In this document: positions 31,299 to 42,634 of the stretch, piece after piece
How the letters are laid out: every line of letters begins with the position of its first letter
How positions within the stretch are numbered: position 1 is the first letter of the stretch
NCBI GenBank assembly: GCA_021399435.1
Contig: JAJTUP010000015.1
Span: 434,001 to 498,000, forward strand
Direction of reading: 5' to 3'
Source: Diaporthe sp. PMI_573
Taxonomy: Eukaryota > Ascomycota > Sordariomycetes > Diaporthales > Diaporthaceae
DNA: 64,000 nucleotides
Notes under the pieces: generated by a model
The model's database searches: none
Seen by the model: the letters and a program-made list of their open reading frames with translations, nothing else
Told to the model about the DNA's origin: nothing
Program-made: the position numbers and the translations under genes

Positions 31299-34196
31299 CT
31301 AAGCAACGCTAACCTCCTCCCGGTTGCTGTTACCTCTCGCGACCCGTCCGCCGACGATGCCCCTCCTGTTCCTGCCCGTTCGGCCCCTGCCGAGCCAGTT
31401 GAGCTTCAGGAGCTTGGTCAGCTCCTGCACCTGCGTCGTGCCCTCGTCGCCGCCCTGGCCCGTCCCCGCCAGCACGCTCATGCACTGCAGCATCCGCCCG
31501 ACCATCTCGGTGACGTGCTTGCTGTCCTCCACGTTCTGCTCGCGGAGCGACAGCCCGAGCAGCGACGTCGACGAGGACCCTGGCCCGGGGCCGCCGCCGC
31601 CCCCGCCGAGGCTGAGGCTGCTGTTTCCAGGCGTCAGCTTCGGGGGCCGTAACGAATGCGCCGACGACATGTTGAGCGAGTCCGACCCGCCGTTGCTGTG
31701 CGCCCCGCTCGACGCGAACGACACGTTGGACAGGCCCCGGCTGCGCCCGCCCGCAGCCAGGTCGCCCAGCAGCGTTGTCGACGTCGAGTTGTAGCTCGCC
31801 GTCGACGGGTCCAGCGACATGGCCGTGCCCGGCCTCTGCTGCGGCACAAACGGCAGCCCTGGTGCCGACTCCGCGCCGGGAGAGGTGGACATGAAGGTGT
31901 CGGCCTGCATGGGGCTCGCGAGCGCCATGCCAGGCAGGAACTCAAGCGACAGTCGAGAGAACATGGTCTTCAGCTTCTCGTACCGCGGGAGAACCACTAC
32001 GTCCCGGAAGCTCGTCAGTACCAGGGTCCGTATGTCGAGAACCGCCGACGCCGGCGCAAGGTTGACGTTGCCGTCGCCTGCCGGGGAGCTGGCCATCACG
32101 CCGCCCCAGAAATCGCGGGCCTGCTCCGGCGTCATGAGCGTGCCGTTGCCGGCGAATTCCTGGTCCAGGGGTAGGAAGACAGCCTGTAGGTAAGGCGTGA
32201 TGTGCGTGAACACGGTGATCCAGGCGTCTACCAGGGCCGGTATCATGCGGTCGTCCGCGCCCTTGAGAAGATTCCGGTCAAGACTGAGGAAGCCTGTCTG
32301 CAGCAGGCCACGGAGGTCTTCCAACACCATGTTCGGAGACCGCCGTTGTATGCAGTACTGGAGATGCAGCACCACGATGCGGTTGAAGTCCTCGATTGGC
32401 AACTTAAGCTCTTCAGCCTCGAATATCACTAGGAGCTTCGCCCTCAGATATGGCCAAGCATCGTCGAGTGACATGCTGTTAAGGCCATACTTGGCGGAGT
32501 CAATGGGTTCCTGGTACATCGGGTGTGCGTTCATTGACCCTAAGCTTCCCGGCCCAGCCCAGTCGCTCGGATTGCTGATGGATTCATTCACCTCCGCCTT
32601 CTCCTCCTTGCGGCCGTGCCTTAGTGCTCGCCCACCATGTCGTAGGTCAAGTCCACTAATATTCTTGAACGCGCCCGAGTTGAATGTGCTCGAGTTTGGG
32701 CCGGGGCTAGATGGCACGTTGAAGTTGTAAATGCTACTCGGGGCGCTTGGATCTGTGGGCCGCGAGTTACTCGCTGCAGACGACAGCTGGAGGTGGTAGT
32801 CATCTTTGTCCTTGGGCTTGATCCTCTGCCGTGACAAGAAGTGGTGTTTCTTCTCCTTGGCTTCTTTCTCAGCAGGCGGGTCCACGGGTCGGATTGTCGC
32901 GGAGGACGCATTCGCCATGTTGTAGAAAGATTGGCCAGTAGAGTCCAGACTGGTGGTGCTGAAGTTGGCCCTCTGCAAGGCAGAAAGAGCAGATCCTATC
33001 TTGCTCGGGCTGGGCAGCGGCTTGTCCTTTGACTCCCCCTTGGTGCCGATCTTGCCGGGCCGAGAGAACAGTTTCACCTTGGACGACTTCTCGGGCTTTT
33101 TCTCCGGTAGGGGCGGCGGCGGAGGCGGAGGCTGGGGTGTTATTTGGTTCGATATTGGTGAAGTCTGTCCGGACCGGGGAAATACAACGTTGGCAGCCGT
33201 GGTGGCAGCATTGCTCCCAAGTAGCCCGTTGTGATATCCCTGGCTACCGAATCCTGTTTCCCTCGGCGCGCTCGCCTCCGTCAAACTCAGCACCGGGGGG
33301 TTCAGCTGACCGCTACCTCTCTTGCCCGTCGGCTGTGGGACTTCGTAATGATCGCTTGGCGTAGGCACGGTCTGCGAGCGCTGCCTTGAATGCTGCAGCA
33401 TCTGCTGCGACTGCTGGTGACTCAGAACGGCGGCCTGTGCCGCGATGTGGCTCGCGGGGAGGTCGCGCTGGCTGGGTGATTGTTGAGACATGCCACCGTA
33501 GGAGGACAGATTTGATGTTGAGATGGAGGGCAGTGAGGGCTCGAAGGCACCGGCGTTTTGCGAGTGCTTGCGCGAGTGGCCTAGAGGTCTGCTCATGCCG
33601 GTGTTGCTCGCAGTGGATGGAGGGAGGGTCAGAGGCGAGGCGTTGCGGAGTTGTGGGTCATGGCTACCGGCCACTGACCTCGCCGCGACGGCGGCAGCGG
33701 CGGCGTTTGCGAGGGGCGAGGGGGTCGGGCGGGAGAAGTTTTGCAGGCTGGCGGCGCTCGAATTGGAGTGGGCGGTGGTGAACTGTGTGTAGGATGGGGT
33801 GGACGAGCCTGGCGCAGGCGACGGTGCCTGCTGTGGGAACTGTGGGTTGTACTGTGACGTAGGGCTGCGTGCTTTGGCGATATGTATGGAGATGGAGTCT
33901 TCGCTCGAGGATGATTCGACCCGTCGCACCCGCGGCCGCTGAGGGGGTGGCAGGTCTGCAGAAGCGGCGGTAGCGGCAGCAGCGGCAGCGGCAGCATTAG
34001 CACTCGAGGAGTAGAAGGACTGCGGGTCGCCCTGGCTCCTGTTGTTGTTATTATTGTTGTGGTTGTTGTTGTTGTTGTGGTTGTTGTTGCTGGCGGCGTT
34101 GTATGTGTTGCTGCTCTGGCTCGGCTCGTTTCGAGGCAGGGGCGCAAAGCTCCCAGGAGCCCTGCCACCCCCCAGCTGGGGTCGTGCTGGCTGCAT
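31299..34196 (-). CDS. hbrB: TORC2 subunit, HbrB/BIT61 (PROTOR-like)
   Basis: Intronless, 965 residues. The start at 34196 is the first ATG in a frame that is open further upstream. The HbrB domain lies in the middle (about residues 560-760): LDDAWPYLRAKLLVIFEAEELKLPIEDFNRIV, RRSPNMVLEDLRGLLQTGFLSL, IPALVDAWITVFTHITPYLQAVFLPLDQEF, IRTLVLTSFRDVVVLPRYEKL. The first half is low complexity: Asn/His runs, an Ala run, Ser-rich sequence and a Pro run PPPPPPPLPEKKPEK. The C-terminus is Gly/Ser-rich with a basic end. In yeast and Aspergillus this family belongs to TOR complex 2, which controls cell polarity and wall integrity. Aspergillus hbrB was found through hyperbranching mutants. Confidence 0.85.
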   Translation of the reverse strand: MQPARPQLGGGRAPGSFAPLPRNEPSQSSNTYNAASNNNHNNNNNHNNNNNNRSQGDPQSFYSSSANAAAAAAAATAASADLPPPQRPRVRRVESSSSEDSISIHIAKARSPTSQYNPQFPQQAPSPAPGSSTPSYTQFTTAHSNSSAASLQNFSRPTPSPLANAAAAAVAARSVAGSHDPQLRNASPLTLPPSTASNTGMSRPLGHSRKHSQNAGAFEPSLPSISTSNLSSYGGMSQQSPSQRDLPASHIAAQAAVLSHQQSQQMLQHSRQRSQTVPTPSDHYEVPQPTGKRGSGQLNPPVLSLTEASAPRETGFGSQGYHNGLLGSNAATTAANVVFPRSGQTSPISNQITPQPPPPPPPLPEKKPEKSSKVKLFSRPGKIGTKGESKDKPLPSPSKIGSALSALQRANFSTTSLDSTGQSFYNMANASSATIRPVDPPAEKEAKEKKHHFLSRQRIKPKDKDDYHLQLSSAASNSRPTDPSAPSSIYNFNVPSSPGPNSSTFNSGAFKNISGLDLRHGGRALRHGRKEEKAEVNESISNPSDWAGPGSLGSMNAHPMYQEPIDSAKYGLNSMSLDDAWPYLRAKLLVIFEAEELKLPIEDFNRIVVLHLQYCIQRRSPNMVLEDLRGLLQTGFLSLDRNLLKGADDRMIPALVDAWITVFTHITPYLQAVFLPLDQEFAGNGTLMTPEQARDFWGGVMASSPAGDGNVNLAPASAVLDIRTLVLTSFRDVVVLPRYEKLKTMFSRLSLEFLPGMALASPMQADTFMSTSPGAESAPGLPFVPQQRPGTAMSLDPSTASYNSTSTTLLGDLAAGGRSRGLSNVSFASSGAHSNGGSDSLNMSSAHSLRPPKLTPGNSSLSLGGGGGGPGPGSSSTSLLGLSLREQNVEDSKHVTEMVGRMLQCMSVLAGTGQGGDEGTTQVQELTKLLKLNWLGRGRTGRNRRGIVGGRVARGNSNREEVSVA

Positions 34197-34436
34197 TTTG
34201 TGCTCGTGGGGACGGCGTTCGGGAACGAGTATATGCGAGAGAGCTGCTACCTCTTGGCCGGTGGCCAGGCAGGCGAGGTTTCGGGTATCAGATGTTAGGC
34301 ATTGGGCGCGCCGTTCGTCCCGGATCACCAGCGTCTCGACTCGACGTCTCGATTTATGCCTCGGCGCATTGGGCGCGGGATGTCGTCGGGTGCAGATCGA
34401 TCGATGACCCGTTTGATGATCGCTCGCCGGAGTGGC

Positions 34437-34492
<56 letters not shown>

Positions 34493-35013
34493 AAGAGGAG
34501 ACAGGAGGCTCATGCGAGTTGTGAGGAGGTGAGTGTTCTGTTCTTAGTCGTCCGTCTAGGCTCGTTTGGATGCGGTGGTTGGAGTCCTAGTGTGAGGCGG
34601 GCAACCCGTGCGTGAGCTTGGGGCTGCGACCACCCTCCAAATCCATCAACGATCCTCTCCCATTTAAACCCTTGTCGAAACAGTAGCAAGGGATCCCGCC
34701 GATGACCGCATCCCCCATTCCTTGGTGTTCACACGCTGCACGCTGGGACCCCTGCTCCTCCGCCGCTGCTCTCGACAAGTACCCCACTATTCAGCCTCCA
34801 AAAGCTTTCGTTGAAAACATTCCCAGGTGCCTTCTTCCTAGGCGCCCGCCGACGATCTTCGCAAGGTTTGTCATTGCCAACTCGTCCTGTCTTCTTCCCT
34901 TGACCTTGTCGCGTAACAAGCTGCAACGCCCAGACAGACAGTTGGGTCAACACCCGACACCTCTCTCTTTTCTCATCTACAGTCTCTCACTCTCACACGA
35001 CTGCCTGCCTGCA
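34197..35013. other. Divergent promoter of hbrB and GON7
   Basis: About 820 bases shared by the two divergent genes, with the GA microsatellite at 34441-34488. No other gene seen. Confidence 0.55.
34441..34488. repeat. (GA)24 microsatellite
   Basis: Twenty-four uninterrupted GA units, 245 bases upstream of the hbrB ATG. On the hbrB sense strand it reads (CT)24, probably in the leader or core promoter. Confidence 0.95.
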
Positions 35014-35325
35014 ATGGCCAGCGACAGCCAGACCACGTCCCTCACTGGGACCTACTCATCACCCACCAACGCCCCCTTCACAACCACCCACGAGCTGCAG
35101 GCTCCCCCTTCTGGCACCGTGAACCCGACCGTCCCAGACAAGACCAAGTACCTGAGCGACCTGCGCAAGGCCGTGGCAACAATGCAGGACCAGGTCAATA
35201 AGGAGCTCACCTCGCGGATGGAGCAAGACAAGGCGAGGGAGGCAGGCAAGAACGGCAAGCCTCTGGTCGACGACGCCAAGGAAGAGGAAAACTACGGGGA
35301 GGAAGCCCAAGGAGAAGAGGCATGA
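35014..35325 (+). CDS. GON7: EKC/KEOPS complex subunit Gon7
   Basis: Intronless, 103 residues, the usual size for fungal Gon7. Family features seen: YSSPTNAPFTTTHELQAPP near the N-terminus, a central helix LSDLRKAVATMQDQVNKELTSRMEQDKA, and the acidic end DDAKEEENYGEEAQGEEA. In yeast Gon7 is the small fungal subunit of KEOPS. This complex makes the t6A modification on ANN-decoding tRNAs and has been linked to telomere and transcription phenotypes. The start is the first ATG after a C/T-rich leader. No introns are needed. Confidence 0.82.
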   Translation: MASDSQTTSLTGTYSSPTNAPFTTTHELQAPPSGTVNPTVPDKTKYLSDLRKAVATMQDQVNKELTSRMEQDKAREAGKNGKPLVDDAKEEENYGEEAQGEEA

Positions 35326-35473
35326 AGCACCCACGCTGCTCAAGCGAGGAGACAGGAAGGAAGGAAAAGAAGCACGATGGGTATTGCTATAATGCTCCTC
35401 GACTATGCTATGCGCCCCCCCTGGGTTCCAACACGCGCCGGAAACTACATGCAACATATATACCGCCCAACCA

Positions 35474-38400
35474 TCAGCCGTCAAATCCTGACCGCTGGCT
35501 AGTTCCCCAGCCCCCACCGCTCCTCCCGGTTTTCCACGGCCCCGTCGTTGTGCTCACAGGAGGCGTGATACCCCAGGTTGACGCCTTGCGCACGCTGTCG
35601 CTGAGGCCCGCGCTCGTGCCGGACCCCACGCTGCCGGCAGCCGATGTCGAGAAGGCCCTCTCGCTGCGGTTCAGACACCCGTAGTGCAGGACCGAGTTGT
35701 CGGGCAGCGCGGCGACGACGCTGCCGCCCAGGCGCTTGTGGCACACGCCGCACACCCTCTCGTCGCTGATGACCACCCTGCGGTTGCGCCCGCCCTGCCC
35801 GCCCGGCACACCGTCGCCCAGGAGCAACAGCGCCTGGCTCGCCACCAGCTCCGTCTGCCGCAGCCCCGCGATGATCCGGTTCGCGTTGACGGCCGAGTTG
35901 GCCGAGCGGATCCGGCCCTGGAAGTACGACTCCAGGTCCGACACCGGAAGCGTGTCCGGGATCAGCGACATTGTCGACGCTGCGGGGAGCCGCGAGCCAT
36001 GCTTTGACAGCAAGCTCAGTGCCGGCGGGAGATTTGGCTTATTTGGCGGCGGGGGGTTGAGGTACAGTGACAGCAGTGTCTGGTAGATGGAGGGGCCTGA
36101 GTCATCCGTCTTCTCCTCGTATACTGGGGCGGCCTTCTGTGTTTTCAATGCGCCTGGAGAACCTATCGCTCCGGAGGACGGCGGCCTTGGTACCTCCTTG
36201 GATACGTGAACGCGATTGCAGTATCTACATCGCCAGTGTCAGACATACAGATGGGAATAAGAGAATGGCTGCCTCAACATACTCCTCTGCTTTGTGATAG
36301 TCCCGCATTTTGAAGACGTAAATCATAAGGGCTTGCCTGTCCTCTCCCATGTTGCTGAGGACAATAGCCTGGGCTTCGTAGAAAGCTGGATCTGTGAGGG
36401 AATGCGGGTCAGATTACGTGGCAGACAGTACGTGTAGAGTGCTCGCGAAACTCACCGTCACCCTTGAGTAAAGAAAAGGCTCTGGTAAGGCTATATTGTC
36501 TCGACTCCTTGAGGAAATCAAGCAACCTGGCCATGTTGTTGTCCCACTCCGCGTCCCTCGCGTCAGCACCCTTGAGCTGCTTTACCAGGAGATCAACCAG
36601 GCGCTCATGATACTCAGGCGTGAGGTCGTTCAGCTCATTGATGATGTGCTCCAGGTATTTAACCTCGAGGCGCGTGTCGATGGCGCCTAGGAAGCGCACA
36701 ACCCTCTCGCGTGGTAGTGTCTCGGCGTTCTCCGTGTCGCCCAAAAACACCTCCATGGCCATATCGGGCGCGCGGCGCAGTGCCCACTCGCTGAACTCGA
36801 GAATCAGGTCGATCATCTCGGGCGGCAGGTTCTGCAGGTAGCCGACCGTCCTGGTCGGGCCATGCAGCGACGGGGCGCGCTCGTCGGGCTCCTCGCCCTC
36901 GCCGAACCGCTTGAGCAGCTCCAGCGCCTGCCGGTGCAGCCGCTTGCCGTAGAAGAAGTCCACCAGCTCGTTGTACCGGTCATGTTCCACCAGCTTCTCG
37001 TTGACCACATCCGGGTCGCAGAAGTTGGGAATACGGAACAGCGAGCTGGCAAGCGTCGGCGCAGAGAACATGTACGCGCGGAACAGGCACGTGTCAACAA
37101 TCTTGAAAGTCTCCTGGAGCTGCTGCTCAAGCACGTCATCCGACTCGTCCCTGCCGCCGGTGGTGCTGATCAGGCTCTTGAGAGCTTCCTCGCTCGAACC
37201 AGACTGTGAAGCCTTGGTCTTGAGCTTGCCGCTCACAGGGTCCAGTACGCGCTGGAGCCTTGCGCGCGTCCCGGCGAGGAAGCCTCGGAGCTCAAGAACG
37301 GCTTCCTTGAGGTCCTTGCCTTCGAGCGTATGGCTGTCGTCGCCTGCTTTGGACGACTTGCTCTTGACGCTCATTGCGTCGTCATTATCCACTCCTCGCT
37401 TCGCAGATGAGTCCACGGACGATGTCTCCGGGTCCTTGGGTTTGCTGCGATGCCCTAATAGCATTCTGGCGAAACCTGCCCCCATCGTTGCCGGGGACAA
37501 TGTCTCCTCGGCAGCCGTAGAAGCCGCATCGGTATCCTTACGACTGTTCTCTTCCTCGTGTGGCTCAGACGGCTTCCCGTTGGTCTCGTCAGGCTCGGAC
37601 TCGCTGCTGCTGTCATTGTCATCAGTGTCCCCAGACAAGTCCCCGGCGATCGATCTCGGGAAAAGCCGCAGCACTCTCTCGGGCGGCGCATGCACCGCAT
37701 CCTCATTGAACAGGTCCATAGACTCGCGGTACTTCTTCTGCCGGAACAGGACCTCGGCTTTCTGCATCTTGACCTCCCTCATCGTCTCGGTCTTGTTCTT
37801 GAGCAGCGCATCCTCAAGCATGCCCAGCACACTGATAGCCTCGTCGTACTTCTGAGAACTGACTAGCTCCTCGATCTGGCTGTCGTAGTCCGTCGCGTCC
37901 ATCTTCCATACCGCCCTGTCGCTGCTGATATGGAACCCCTTGCCCGCGTGCGCGAGGCTGACAGTCGGCGGGGGGAAATGCATATTGGCCGCTCCGGGGA
38001 GGCTGATGTTCTGCAGGAGGCTCAGCGTGTCCGGGTTGCGCACCTCCAAGGTGCCCTTGGACGGCGGCTGCAGAGCTAGGATGTAGGGGTAGCTATACCC
38101 GACGCTTTCCGGGGCGCCGTGCCAGGGGATCTGCCGCTTATTGGGCAGTGGCTTGCCCTCGTCGGTAATGAAGAGCGTGTTGATGTCCTTGGCCAGCAGC
38201 ATCTGGCCGTCGGCGAGCTTGGTGGCGAGCGGCCTCGGGACGTAGCCGCCGAGGCCCATGTAGCCCATGCCAGCGCTGCTCATGGCACCGAAGCGGTTGC
38301 CCTGCCCGCCCGCGATGGCGCCTGGCGCGACTACGTCCTCGACCTCCTGCGACAAGACGTCCACCAGGACGTACCCCGAGTTCATGCCGCAGACCAACTT

Positions 38401-39102
38401 GGTGGCGCTGGCCCACGTCACGGTCCGGATCGCCTCAGCCAGCACCACCTCGCCGACGTCGGGGGCCAGCTCGCTCTCATGCCAGCGCCACAGGAGCAGC
38501 CTCCTTTTTACCGCAACGGCCATTCGGCTGATGATCTCCGGGATGCCCGTCTCCGAGTCCCGCACGATGTTGCTCGTGACAGCGAAGCATGACGCGTTCT
38601 TTGTGCGGGGCAGCGGCGCACAGCCGTCGACAGGCTCGTAGGACTGCAAGTCGTGCAGGGAAATAGCATAGTTGGACAGCGATACCAAGGTGTTGGCTTC
38701 TTTGATGATTGCGAGCTGCTCGACCGCGCGGTTGGAGAACTTCTCTACCTCGCGGAGGAGGTCGGTAGGCTTCTTTGCGGCAGGCTTGCTGGGAGTCGAT
38801 GGCTGCTGGGAGGCGGCATCAAATCCGGGGGCAGCAGCGTCGCTCTGGGAGACGGACGATCCGTTTGTACTTTGGGCTTGTGGTAGCGAAGGAGGTTCGA
38901 GATCGTTGAGCCGATACACACGTAAACTGCCGGTGTTGAGGCCGACGAGGACGCGGTCGCCTAGAGTAGTGTGTGAGGAAACGGGGCCACCCACGGCTCA
39001 GCTCGGAGTTGCACACGTACCATAAGCAAGTATCGTCTCTATCTTGGACTTGTCCCTCTGCTTGAGCTCGATGATGGACCGAGCAGTGAATGCGGAGAGC
39101 AT
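35474..39102 (-). CDS. VPS39: HOPS subunit Vps39/Vam6
   Basis: Four exons, 39102-39021, 38960-36456, 36391-36283 and 36224-35474, give 1148 residues. The first exon encodes MLSAFTARSIIELKQRDKSK and leads into the citron-homology domain (GDRVLVGLNTGSLRVYRL...). A clathrin-repeat helical region follows (MEVFLGDTENAETLPRERVVRFL, DPAFYEAQAIVLSNMGEDRQALMIYVFKMRDY). The C-terminal Vps39 zinc-binding end is present: CGVCHKRLGG, then LHYGCLN. An acidic, Ser/Glu-rich insert of about 80 residues sits mid-protein (after RSIAGDLSGDTDDND). Vps39 tethers membranes at the vacuole through Ypt7 and also makes vacuole-mitochondria contacts in yeast. Every exon junction keeps phase. Confidence 0.94.
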
Positions 39103-39717
39103 GGCTGCGACGGGTGCGCCGCTGGCCGTGCAGCAGGACCTCGGGACGCTATGGGAACATCAGGGCTTCGAAGCCGAGTCGGGCTGGATGGGGCCTGGCA
39201 GGTATGTTGAGGCTTCTGCCAACTGGACACGGTATTGCTGGGTGAGTCGCAAGGGCTGTATGTACAGCTGTTCGTGGAGCTTCGTGACCCCTGTAGGCAG
39301 TGAAGGAGAGCTCCGGTTCGCGCATATGACCGCATCGCATGGGGGCCGACGGAGTGTTTAGTATTTAGTCTACCTGCATCAAGCGGGTCTTGCCGATTGG
39401 CCGCACCAGGAATAACGAAGAACCAAAACAACGGACAACGACGTCTTTTCTTGTCCTCAACACTGCCTAGGTATCTACATCATGGGACATTTGAACCACG
39501 TTCAACAATGTTCTTCAAAAATGTTCACATTCTATGCTTGCAACAATAACCGCACCAAATGCTACATCGCTGTTGATATATGCAATCAATAACCCAGTAC
39601 TCAAACTCAGTCCATGCGCCGTGCCGATGCCATCCAATCTCAGCAGCACCGCGAAATGCCGTGCGAGGACGCGTCAACAATCTACGCAGGGCGCCTGTAC
39701 GAACAGCACAGGCAAGC
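39103..39717. other. Promoter of VPS39 and 3' end of the phosphate transporter
   Basis: About 600 bases. No gene seen. A CTAGGTA word occurs near 39468. Confidence 0.5.
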
Positions 39718-42634
39718 TCACATTCCACTGACTCTCATCGCCCCGTAGCCAAGCGTCACCACGACCATGAGCGTGATCAGACTGCTCGGCACACCTCTGC
39801 TGATGAAGTGCTTGACCTGGAGATACCTTTGGCCTGTGGCGTCCTCTTTCATGATGGCAGCTGCAGAGAAAGTGCTCGGTTAGCGGAAATTTCACATGAC
39901 AGAAAGACCAGTTTGGGAGGCACTCACTCATATTTGGGAACCCGCTCGTTGGCAGCGCCATCGCCGCGGAGCACATGAGCACGCCAGCCATAACCAACAG
40001 GTTCGGGTGCGGCTCCTCCATGCTCGCGCCCACGTCGTAAACCAGCGGCAGGATGATCAGCGCCGCGACGGTGTGCGAGATGAATGTGGCGATGACCAGG
40101 ATGAGGCACGAGAACACGACCAGCACACCGTAGAGGCTCATGCCGTCGACTCGGTGAGAGATGGCTATTGCCACCGTGTCAAGCAGGCCGGACGACTTGA
40201 CAGCCTTGCCGAGGGACAGGCCACCGGCAGCAAGAATGATGATGGTCCAGGGGAAGTTGTTGAAGTCCTCCTTTGTCAGGATGCCGACTCCGAAGAATAA
40301 TACAATAGGTATGATCGCAATGACACCCATGTCGCCGAAGACGCCTTCGAGCTGGTGGCTCGCGCACCACAACGCTATAGTGGCGACCGTAACGATGGTC
40401 ACAAACCACTGGACGCCGGTGAATTTCTCCTTGTGCTCACGAATGGGCACGATGGTTGTCCCTCGGCCGGGATGGAAGGTCACTAGCAGCAGGATCCAGA
40501 TGAGCACAATAGAGATGATGCCAACGGGGATCACGATGAAGAACCACTGGCCCCAACCAGGCTCAGGCACCATGATTCCCATGGCAACAACGTTTTGTGG
40601 AGATGCGATCGGGCTAAGCATGCCGCCAATGTTGGATGCAAGCGCGATGCCCATCAGCACGGCTTTGCACATGTCGGAGTCCGAGGGCAGGTTGCGTAGC
40701 ATGGGCTAGGTGTAGTTTTCGTCAGTTCTCTGTGTGTACGTACGTCTTCACAGGGAAGAATAGGGGACAAACCTCGATGATGGAGATGCACAGAACAGGA
40801 GCCGCAACGTTGCTGACCAGCATGCTGGCGAATGCAGCGACAAGCATATTCGCGAGGATGACCGTGCTCGGCTTCGTGCCCGCCTTGCTGAGGACGAACG
40901 TCGCGATGCGCTTGTCGATCTTGCATTTCGAAAGGGCTGCAGCAAGCGTAAAGCCGCCAAGTAGCAGCATGATGACCGGGGTCCACATCGCAGCAAAAAT
41001 GTAAGCCGTCGCCTCCTTGGAATCAAGCCTCTCCTTCGGCCGACCCTCTGATACGACCACGTTGAGGACGACGCAGAGGAACGGTATCATCAGAGACGTT
41101 ACAAAAAGGGGTATCGCCTGGAAACCTGAGTCAGCTGTCTCTGTTCGTGATCTCTGTCCTCGGAGCTTTCAACTCACCTCCGTGGCCCATAGCAGACTGA
41201 CAAACACCAACATGGCAAGGCAATTCTGCTGCTCGGGTCTCGACAAGATCGGGATGAACAGCAGGACGAAAAAGATGGCCAGGGCAGATAACAGGAAAAA
41301 CATGCCCGAGCTGAACAGCCACACCGGACACGTGAACCTGCCGATGGGCGTCGAGATCTCCTTGGTATCAGGGTATTGCTCATCGTCCCCCTGAAGTCGT
41401 GTTTTGAGCGGCTTGCCGCCGGTGCCCAGCAGAGTCTGGCCCAGACTGGCCGCCTCGGCCCGCCTCTCTATGCCGATAAGGTCCCTCCATACCGTGTTCC
41501 GCTCCCACACGACGTGCTCCCTGAGGTGCGATCTCAGGTCTTTCTTTGCAGCCTCATAGTCGCCATTCGTCACGATGTCCGTGTAGGCCGTCTCCATCTT
41601 AGAGATGGTCTCCTCCAGTCCCCTCATCGTAGCATGCTGGAAAGGGTACGCCGGCTCGACATACTTGTCCATGTAAACCGGCCTATAGTTGCGATCGAGG
41701 ATCTTGTCGAACTTCTTGAGAACCTTCCTGAAGCCCGTCTTGTTCAGCTGGACGTAGCTCTTCAGCTCGCAAAGCTGCACGTAGAGGGAGATGATGCGCT
41801 TCTTCAGCATGATTCCGCCGGAATAGACAACAGCCTGCTCATAGTCGTCGTAGCCGAGGCTCAGCCGCCTCGATTTGGTTAGTTCCGTGGACGCCGTCAT
41901 GTCCGTGGCCGGCCCGGCCAGAGACTTTCGCCGGGGGCCGAGCAAGCTCACGCGGCGCTTCCGAGAGGTGGGCGCGGTGAGCGCCGTGGTCTCGTCACCA
42001 TCCTCGTCGTCGTCACTGTCCTCGGCACCGTCCTCGGTAGAGTGCTGGCTGTGCGCACTTTCGCGACGTCCCTGCCGGACTCGATCCATCTGCCGGCTTG
42101 GTCCACCGGTGCTCCGCGTCACGGGCCTGCCATTGTCCTCCTCGTCCTCCTCCGATTCGAAGTCGCCGATATCACGCAGGAGGGCGTTGACGTCATCGAC
42201 CAGCTCCCCCTCCTTAAGCTGGTAGAAGGAGCTGATCTTTTCGAGCTCGACGTCCAGCGCGCGCTTGAACACGGCATCCGGGTCCTCGAACTGTATCAGA
42301 GGTCTCGACTCCGCATCTCCATTCTGTGCGTTAGACTGGTGAACAGTCTTCTCGAGCTGATAGATCCTGTGTGACGTGCGTTGGAGTCAGTGGGATGTGC
42401 TACTTGGAAATTGCCGATGGGACAGGATGGAGGTGAGAGAGTACGCACAGCTTCTTGAGGTTGCTGTATGCGATGTAGTGGCTGGTCCAGTCCGGCACAG
42501 CGTTGAACTGGATAGAATGGGCGAATCTACGACACAACTGTCAGCAATGATGGCGATTTTGACCAACTCGTTCGGCCGGGCGCTACATTCCGACCGAAAG
42601 CCTCTCGAGGAGTCACACAGGGAGCCTACTTCAT
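39718..42634 (-). CDS. SPX-domain phosphate transporter (PHO87/PHO90/PHO91 class)
   Basis: Six exons: 42634-42630, 42526-42449, 42366-41178, 41117-40773, 40705-39928 and 39860-39718, giving 845 residues. Exon 1 codes only for ATGAA and splices to give MKFAHSIQFNAVPDWTSHYI, the canonical SPX start. SPX lysines are present in YSNLKKLIYQLEK and VLKKFDKILDRNY; they bind inositol polyphosphates in this family. An acidic linker (DFESEEDEEDNG) follows. Then comes an SLC13-type membrane domain: VWLFSSGMFFLLSALAIFFVLLF, MLVAAFASMLVSNVAAPVL, ALASNIGGMLSPIASPQNVVAMG, and further helices to GYGAMRVSGM. Whether it is the plasma membrane or the vacuolar (Pho91) type cannot be decided here. Confidence 0.93.
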
